Shown here one piece after another: positions 58,648-64,000 of a stretch of 64,000 nucleotides of DNA. The translations under genes and the position numbers were made by a program. This DNA is from Lysobacter sp. (GTDB lineage: Bacteria; Pseudomonadota; Gammaproteobacteria; Xanthomonadales; Xanthomonadaceae). The notes below the pieces were generated by a model. That model was not told where the DNA came from. It did not search any database and saw only the letters and a program-made list of their open reading frames with translations. The stretch's first letter is position 1. Each line of letters opens with the position of its first letter. Location: contig JABFRN010000001.1 of assembly GCA_013141175.1 (NCBI GenBank), positions 2,934,001 to 2,998,000 on the forward strand, in the 5' to 3' direction.

Positions 58648-59759
58648 GCCGCGTTCCTGTCCTGTTCGTCATGGCCTGCGACCCAGGCCGCTTGATCGTC
58701 GTAGGCATCGGCGCCGTGCCAGCGCAGACCCGGCAACAGGTCACCGAAGGCATTCGCCTCCAGCACGTGGCAGGCTTCGCGACCGGGAATCAGGTCGAAG
58801 CCGATCATCGCGCTCTTCGCGAACACGGCCGCTGCTTTCCTGACGCGGTCTTCGATGACGCTCGTCTCCGTTGCGTCGAGCAGCGCCTGCGGATCGCCAC
58901 GTCGGTTGCCGAGGTGAAGATTGGTCATCGGCCGGTCGGCGATGCGCGCAACCCGCTGCCGAGGCTCACCCTCGAAAGCGACCACGCGCAGATCGAAATG
59001 ATGGCCGGCGTGTCCGGGTGCGCGTGGTTTCGCGATCCAGCGTTCGACGTAAGCACCCTGTATCGCCAGCGCATCGATCAATGCTGCGATGCTTCGACGG
59101 TCGGTATAGCGCTTCGGCGCAAGGGTGTTGAACAGATGCGGGTCCTTCGCGCCTTCGATGATCGACGTGCTCGCGTAGGCGACTTCACGACCGTCGCGAT
59201 GATGCCGATACGCGAGTACGCCCGCTGCGGACGAACCGTAGCGGGCCTTGACGAAGATGCGATCGCAATCGTGCTGTTCGGACAATCGACGCAGGGCATC
59301 GTAGCCATCGATGAGGCCGAGCAGCGGCGGCGCGACGACGCCAGCGGCAATCAAATCCTGCTGGCAGCGCCATTTGTCGCACATGCGCAGGATATCCCCG
59401 GGCGGATTCAGCCAGCGCGCGTCGCCTGCAACCCGATGCAGTGTCTGCAACAGCCCGGCGAAGCCGGCGTACCACAGGTGCTGGTTGGCGAGCTCGGCAT
59501 GCGCAAGCGGTTTGGGTGGCGGACCTTGTTCGCCGTTGCGGATCCAGCCGCGATGCAACAATGCATCGTGCAGCGCGGCGGATTCGCCGGGCGAATCGAG
59601 TTTGACGACGACGCTGCCAGAAACCGCATCCGCAAAGCGCTGCGGCTCGTCGAGCAGCGTCGTGTAATCCACGATGCGCGCCGGTGCCAGGCCGCGTCGT
59701 TTCAGCGCCGCCTGCAGTAGATGCGTGCGGCGATGGTCCGGTTGTCCGACCAGGACCAT
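58644..59759 (-). CDS. ATP-grasp-like protein, STM4014 family
   Basis: The 371-residue product shows a RimK-like ATP-grasp organisation. Segments include DKWRCQQDLIAAGVVAPPLL, FVKARYGSSAAGV (nucleotide lysine and glycine loop), FDLRVVAFEGEP, and the metal-site ending IGFDLIPGREACHVLEANAFG. ATP-grasp enzymes ligate carboxylates to amines or thiols through an acyl-phosphate. ATG at 59759 was taken; a GTG at 59774 is possible. Its stop overlaps the start of the hydrolase gene. It is the only ligase-type activity in the cassette. Confidence 0.8.
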   Translation of the reverse strand: MVLVGQPDHRRTHLLQAALKRRGLAPARIVDYTTLLDEPQRFADAVSGSVVVKLDSPGESAALHDALLHRGWIRNGEQGPPPKPLAHAELANQHLWYAGFAGLLQTLHRVAGDARWLNPPGDILRMCDKWRCQQDLIAAGVVAPPLLGLIDGYDALRRLSEQHDCDRIFVKARYGSSAAGVLAYRHHRDGREVAYASTSIIEGAKDPHLFNTLAPKRYTDRRSIAALIDALAIQGAYVERWIAKPRAPGHAGHHFDLRVVAFEGEPRQRVARIADRPMTNLHLGNRRGDPQALLDATETSVIEDRVRKAAAVFAKSAMIGFDLIPGREACHVLEANAFGDLLPGLRWHGADAYDDQAAWVAGHDEQDRNAA

Positions 59760-59787
59760 CGAGGCCTGCGTCACGGCGACTGCCGGC

Positions 59788-60717
59788 TTACTCGGACACC
59801 GCGACATAGCGGTCGCCGTCGCTTTCTTCGGCATCCTGGGGATCGTCCAGCACGACCTTGCAGGGCAGTGCGCGCAGTTTGGCCTGCCAGGCTTCGCCGA
59901 CGTAATGGTGACTGAGGTCGAGCGTTCCCAGTCCCGCGATATGCGGACTTTCGCAGAGCGCCTGCGCGCCCTCGTCGCCGATGACGCCCATCGAAAGGTC
60001 CAGCGTTTTCAGTTTGCCAAGCCACGGTTGCGTGGCCAGATGCGCAGCCAGTGCATCGCTGAGCTGCGAGTTGCGCAGGCCCAGATAGTCCAGTCGCGAG
60101 GCATCGATGGCATCGAGGAGGCGTGCATAGGTGCCGACATCGCCATCGAAGCCATAGCCATCGTCGCCGAGCCACAGTTCCAACCGGCGCAGCGCCGGCA
60201 GCTTCGATCCGGCGATCGCATTCGCGATATCGCTGGGCAAGCCGCCGCATTCGATCGCCAGTTCATCGAGTTGTGCGTGCTCGAACGCTTCCAGCTTCAA
60301 TTGGCTGCTGCCGCGGATCCGCAGCGAGCGCAACTGCGGAAAGGCGGCCAGCAGCGGGTTGTAACCGACCTGGATGATCCACGAAACCTCGCAGTCTTCG
60401 TAGGTCATGTCGCCGATGAACAGGGCCTGCAGCGCAGGCAGTTCCGCGCGGCGTTCGATCAGGCCATCGAGATAGCCCTGCGGACCTTCGTCGTGCGCTT
60501 CGCTCCATGCGCCGATGATCAGCGCGTCGAGCGCTGCCGTGTCGACCTGTCCGAGGAAGCTGTCGAGCAGGTCGCGCTGGCTCTCGGCCGAGTCGTAATC
60601 CTGCATCAGCCGATAGATGTTGGTGCGGACGGCAGCCGGATCGGCGATGGTGTCGCCCATCCGGAATTCGACGACGGGCTTGTCGAGATAGCGGTCCTTG
60701 GTTTCGTTGATCGTCAT
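59788..60717 (-). CDS. Leucine-rich-repeat protein, STM4015 family
   Basis: The first gene of the cassette encodes 309 residues with no signal peptide. Residues 90-280 contain leucine-rich repeats (LPALQALFIGDM, FPQLRSLRIRG, AQLDELAIECGGLP, LPALRRLELWLGDDG, RLDYLGLRNSQLSD, KLKTLDLSMGVIGDEG). The N-terminal part includes VSWIIQVGYNPLLAAFP. An acidic C-terminal tail ends SDGDRYVAVSE. LRR domains usually bind proteins, so it may be a scaffold, immunity-type partner or substrate of the four enzymes. The start at 60717 gives MTINETKDRYLDKPVVEF. Confidence 0.83.
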   Translation of the reverse strand: MTINETKDRYLDKPVVEFRMGDTIADPAAVRTNIYRLMQDYDSAESQRDLLDSFLGQVDTAALDALIIGAWSEAHDEGPQGYLDGLIERRAELPALQALFIGDMTYEDCEVSWIIQVGYNPLLAAFPQLRSLRIRGSSQLKLEAFEHAQLDELAIECGGLPSDIANAIAGSKLPALRRLELWLGDDGYGFDGDVGTYARLLDAIDASRLDYLGLRNSQLSDALAAHLATQPWLGKLKTLDLSMGVIGDEGAQALCESPHIAGLGTLDLSHHYVGEAWQAKLRALPCKVVLDDPQDAEESDGDRYVAVSE

Positions 60718-60764
60718 GTCGAGTCCAATGCATGGGGTGTGGGTGGAGTGGCACTTGCTTGAGC

Positions 60765-60856
60765 TTCGTCATCCCCGCGTATGCGGGGATCCAGCGTCTT
60801 TGCTTCGTCGCAGAGGCCTGAAGTCACTGGATCCCCGCGTGCGCGGGGATGACGAA
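60765..60856. repeat. CGTCATCCCCGCG-type inverted repeat
   Basis: TTCGTCATCCCCGCG (60765-60779) and its exact complement (60842-60856) bound a 92-bp element. Each end also carries a GATCC-containing local hairpin. It lies upstream of the STM4015-type gene in its promoter region. Confidence 0.85.
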
Positions 60857-60946
60857 AATCCGGATGCCGCGCACAAGAAAGTGCCATTCGGGTGTGAATG
60901 TATTGTCGATTCTGCGCGGTATTCCTTGTTGACGCCTCAACCGCGA

Positions 60947-62146
60947 TCAGCGGGATGCGGTTGCGGTTTTTTCCACTTGCCGCCACATCCGCAGCAGATT
61001 TCCGCCGAGGATCTTGCGGATATCCGCGTCGTTGTAGCCGCGCGCCTGCAGGCCGGCGATGAGGTTCGGGAAATCGGCGACCGTCTTCAGGCCCTCGGGC
61101 AGCGCGCCGCTGACGCCGTCGAAATCGGAGCCGATGCCGATGTGGTCGATGCCCACCAGTTTCACGCCGTAATCGATCTGGTCGAGTACCGCCTCGATCT
61201 TCACGGCCAGCGGCGGGTGGTCCCGGTCCCACGCCTCATCGAATCCGGCGACGGTCTGCGTGGTCTTGCCCGAATTGCGGTCGCGCTCGAACGCGGCGTA
61301 GGCGACGAAATAGGCCTGTGTCTTGGCGGCCGAGGCAGGATCGACGAAGGCGTTGCCGAACGGGATCTGGATCACGCCGCCTTTTGCGGCGATGGCCTTG
61401 GCCAATTCGTCGCTGAGATTGCGCTCGAAACCGGGCGTGAAGTGGCGAAACGCCGAGTGCGTCGCCACCACCGGCGCGCGGCTGAGTACGACCGACTGCG
61501 CCACCGCCGCATCGGACAGATGCGAGACATCGATCATCATCCCGAGGCGATTCATGTCCGCCACCACCTCGCGGCCGAACGGGCTCAGTCCGTTCCACTT
61601 TTTCTCCTGCGCGTACGAGGAATCGGCGATGCGGTTGTTGGCGCTGTGGGCGAGGGTGATGTAGCGCACGCCGCGTTCGAAGAAGAACCCCAGTTTGCCC
61701 AGATCGTCGCCGATCGGCGCGCCGTTCTCCATGCCCAGCGGCAGCAGCACGCGGTCGCCGCGACGCAGGCGGTCGACATCCCGAGGCGAGCGCAGCAGCG
61801 CGAATTTGTCGGGATGACGCAGTGCGAGCGATTCCACCGCGTCGATCATGTGGTTGGCGACCGTCCATGCGCTGCCGTTGTCGTCCTGTCCGGGCGAGGT
61901 GTAGATCGACATGAATGCGACGTCGAGGCCGCCGGCGCGCGCTTTCGGAAAATCGAATTCGCGCGATTGCTCTGCACCAAGATCGATCCAGGTTTTCATC
62001 AGTTCGGTCGGTGCGTCGATATGCGTATCGACGATGACCGCGTCCTGTGCGAGTTTCCGCGCGGCCGGCGCGGCATCCGCTGCGGTCGCGTTGGCGAAGG
62101 GCGTCGCGCAGAGCGCGAGCGCGGCGGCGAGCGTGAGGGGGCGCAT
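60947..62146 (-). CDS. Membrane dipeptidase (peptidase family M19), exported
   Basis: This 399-residue protein has a signal peptide (LTLAAALALCATPFANATA) and the renal-dipeptidase fold. The first metal motif is DTHIDAPTE. A bridging-acid and metal region includes PLGMENGAPI, and VSHLSDAAV and VATHSAFRHF carry further ligands. Its end includes IGSDFDGVSGALPEGLK. Such enzymes split dipeptides, including some D-amino-acid forms, in the periplasm. AGGAA precedes the ATG at 62146. It lies 19 bp downstream of hutI, so co-transcription with hutI is likely. Confidence 0.9.
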   Translation of the reverse strand: MRPLTLAAALALCATPFANATAADAAPAARKLAQDAVIVDTHIDAPTELMKTWIDLGAEQSREFDFPKARAGGLDVAFMSIYTSPGQDDNGSAWTVANHMIDAVESLALRHPDKFALLRSPRDVDRLRRGDRVLLPLGMENGAPIGDDLGKLGFFFERGVRYITLAHSANNRIADSSYAQEKKWNGLSPFGREVVADMNRLGMMIDVSHLSDAAVAQSVVLSRAPVVATHSAFRHFTPGFERNLSDELAKAIAAKGGVIQIPFGNAFVDPASAAKTQAYFVAYAAFERDRNSGKTTQTVAGFDEAWDRDHPPLAVKIEAVLDQIDYGVKLVGIDHIGIGSDFDGVSGALPEGLKTVADFPNLIAGLQARGYNDADIRKILGGNLLRMWRQVEKTATASR

Positions 62147-62165
62147 GCGGAATTCCTGTCGTGGT

Positions 62166-63401
62166 TCAGAACGTGGAGGGAGTGGGGCGACCGCCTGCGA
62201 ATACGGTACCCGCAAGCGCACCGCCGAGCCAGTAGCACAGGTCGGCGGGGCGGCGGATCTTCCAGTGCGCGAAATCCGCGCGCATGCCCACCGCCAGGAC
62301 GCCGCGATCGGACAGGCCGAGCGCGCGCGCCGCATGCACGGTCGCGCCGCGCAGGGCTTCCTCCGGCGTGAGCCGGAAATGGGTGCAGGCCAGCGACATG
62401 GCGTGGCGCAGCGAGAGCAGCGGTGAAGTACCGGGGTTGCAGTCGGTAGCGACGGCCATCGCCACGCCCTGCGCGCGGAAGGCGTCGATCGGCGGCAGTT
62501 TCGTTTCGCGCAGGCAGTGGAATGCGCCGGGCAGCAGCACGGCGACAGTGTTGTTCGCGGCCATTGCGCGCACGCTGTCGTCGCTGGCGAATTCGACATG
62601 ATCCGCCGAGAGTCCGCCGAACTCCGCGACCAGTCCGGCGCCGCCGAGATCGCTGAGCTGGTCGGCGTGCAGTTTCACCGGCAGCCCCAGCGCTGCGGCA
62701 GCCGCGAATACGCGACGCGTCTGCGCAGGCGTGAAGCCGATGCCTTCGCAGAAGGCGTCGACCGCATCGACCAGTCCTTCTGCGTGCAGCACGGACAACC
62801 AGTCGACGACGCCATCGATGTAGCCGTCGGCATCGTTCGCGAATTCCGGCGGCAGCGCGTGCGCGCCGAGGAAGGTCGTGTGCACGCCGATGCCGAGCGC
62901 GTCGCCGATGCGGCGCGCGACCCGCAGCATCTTGCGTTCGTTGTCGAGATCCAGGCCGTAGCCGGATTTGATTTCCAGCGTGGTCGCGCCATCGCGCAGC
63001 AGCGCCTGCGCGCGCGGCAGCGATTGCGCGAACAGCGCATCTTCGCTGGCCTCGCGCACCGCACGTACGGTCGAGAGGATGCCGCCGCCTGCGCGCGCGA
63101 TCTCCTCGTAGCTCGCGCCCTGCAGCCGCAGTTCGAATTCGTGCGCGCGGTCGCCGGCGAACACGAGATGCGTATGGCAGTCGATCAGCCCGGGCGTGAC
63201 CCAGCCGCCGTCGACTTCGAAAACCGCCTTCGCCACCCTCGCCGCCGCTTCCGGCAGCGCGCTGCGCGGGCCGACGAAGCGCAGCACGCCGTCCTTCCAG
63301 GCGAGCGCGCCGTCCTCGATTTCGCCGTAGCCGTGGGTCGCGTCGAGCGTCGCCAGCGAGGCGCCGACGAGCAGGCCGTCATAAAGGATTGCGGACGTCA
63401 T
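62166..63401 (-). CDS. hutI: Imidazolonepropionase
   Basis: This 411-residue amidohydrolase opens imidazolone-5-propionate to N-formimino-L-glutamate in histidine degradation. Metal ligands are in [17 protein letters not shown]. Family segments [31 protein letters not shown] and [11 protein letters not shown] follow. The start overlaps the stop of the CoA-transferase gene (ATGA). The usual partners hutH, hutU and hutG are not in the window, so they are either beyond the right edge or elsewhere. Confidence 0.94.
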   Translation of the reverse strand: MTSAILYDGLLVGASLATLDATHGYGEIEDGALAWKDGVLRFVGPRSALPEAAARVAKAVFEVDGGWVTPGLIDCHTHLVFAGDRAHEFELRLQGASYEEIARAGGGILSTVRAVREASEDALFAQSLPRAQALLRDGATTLEIKSGYGLDLDNERKMLRVARRIGDALGIGVHTTFLGAHALPPEFANDADGYIDGVVDWLSVLHAEGLVDAVDAFCEGIGFTPAQTRRVFAAAAALGLPVKLHADQLSDLGGAGLVAEFGGLSADHVEFASDDSVRAMAANNTVAVLLPGAFHCLRETKLPPIDAFRAQGVAMAVATDCNPGTSPLLSLRHAMSLACTHFRLTPEEALRGATVHAARALGLSDRGVLAVGMRADFAHWKIRRPADLCYWLGGALAGTVFAGGRPTPSTF

Positions 63402-64000
63402 CCGATCGCTCCTGCGGCGCGCAATGCCTCCGCATCGAAGCCGTGCACGGCGCAGACCGCATCGGCATGCTCGCCGAGGTGCGGCGGGCGTTTGGGTTCG
63501 GCCATCGGCGAGGCCGACATCCGCAGCGGGCTGGCGATCATCGGAATGCCGTCGTCCTCGATGCGCAGGCCGCGCGCGGTCGCCAATCCGCTCATCACCG
63601 CATCGCGCACGCCGTTGACCGGTGAGGCGGGAATACCGGCGGTTTCGAAGCGCGCCAGCCACGTCGCCACCGTGTCGCCGGCGAAACACTCCGCCAGCGC
63701 CGGGATCAGCCAGTCGCGATGCAGTACTCGCGCGCTGTTCGTCGCGCAGCGCGGGTCGTCGACCCACTGCGGGCGGTCGATCAGCACGCACAGGCGATGC
63801 CAGAGATGGTCGCTGGCGCAGGCGAGCGCGAACGTGCCGTCGGCGGCATCGAAGGTCTGATACGGCACGATCGTCGGGTGTGAATTGCCGAAGCGCTTCG
63901 CTTCGTCGCCGGTGAACAGCACGCTGCTGGCGATGTTGGCCAGCGCCTGCACCTGAACCTCGAACAGGCTCAGTTCGATGTACTGGCCTTCGCCGGTGCG
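63398..64000 (-). CDS. CaiB/BaiF family CoA-transferase (5' end beyond window)
   Basis: About 200 C-terminal residues of a type III CoA-transferase are visible. They include the family strand [18 protein letters not shown] near the right edge, the [20 protein letters not shown] block, and [15 protein letters not shown]. These transfer CoA between organic acids. The gene is still open at 64000, so the N-terminus and active-site aspartate lie outside. It is coupled to hutI by a 4-bp overlap. The substrate cannot be inferred. Confidence 0.88.
   Translation of the reverse strand, partial: RTGEGQYIELSLFEVQVQALANIASSVLFTGDEAKRFGNSHPTIVPYQTFDAADGTFALACASDHLWHRLCVLIDRPQWVDDPRCATNSARVLHRDWLIPALAECFAGDTVATWLARFETAGIPASPVNGVRDAVMSGLATARGLRIEDDGIPMIASPLRMSASPMAEPKRPPHLGEHADAVCAVHGFDAEALRAAGAIG

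Overview
The window is a high-GC, densely coded chromosomal segment that reads as core genome of a gammaproteobacterium in the Xanthomonadales/Lysobacterales. The reasons are Xanthomonad-like orthologues (TorF-type porin, GNA-like lipoproteins, bTHX with a Lys/Ala tail, PilG-H-I-J-ChpA order) and several families of short intergenic inverted repeats typical of that order. No rRNA, tRNA, CRISPR array, prophage or transposase was seen. Both edges cut genes: an M48 protease on the left and a CaiB/BaiF CoA-transferase on the right.

Region 1 (1-18.2 kb) is central and propionate metabolism. It holds an M48 protease with a lipoprotein partner, a class I aminotransferase, malate dehydrogenase and propionyl-CoA ligase (prpE). 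These are followed by a membrane protein, a GGDEF sensor, an HTH-citrate-synthase hybrid divergent from prpB-prpC, a K+ channel, a glutathione transferase, a SleB-type wall hydrolase with a structured leader, dienoyl-CoA reductase (fadH) and prpD. Together prpE, prpC, prpD and prpB would carry propionate to pyruvate and succinate, and mdh feeds oxaloacetate. The genes are scattered rather than in one operon.

Region 2 (18.4-37.3 kb) holds an OmpA-family protein, two secreted proteins sharing a C-terminal motif, a pseudouridine synthase, the kbl/tdh pair for threonine degradation, a type IV pilus chemosensory operon (pilG-H-I-J-chpA), a TorF-type porin, an S46 dipeptidyl-peptidase of DPP7 type and small secreted proteins.

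Region 3 (37.5-48.1 kb) is housekeeping biosynthesis: serA with a histidine phosphatase, aldo/keto reductase, folC, a double-SPOR protein, purF (no cvpA between), a ferritin-like DUF455 protein, lpxH and gltX.

Region 4 (48.1-55.0 kb) is a zinc-acquisition locus: a Zur repressor, a ZnuD-type TonB receptor, two Zur-box-like palindromes, two MerC-like membrane proteins, an outer-membrane barrel protein, ZnuA and ZnuB. The ATPase ZnuC is absent.

Region 5 (55.5-60.7 kb) is the most unusual part. It is a five-gene, translationally coupled cassette on the minus strand: a leucine-rich-repeat protein, an ATP-grasp protein, an alkaline-phosphatase-superfamily hydrolase and two radical SAM enzymes. I recognise it as the STM4011-STM4015 family set, whose product and function are unknown to me. 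Region 6 (60.9 kb to the end) has a membrane dipeptidase, imidazolonepropionase and a CoA-transferase.
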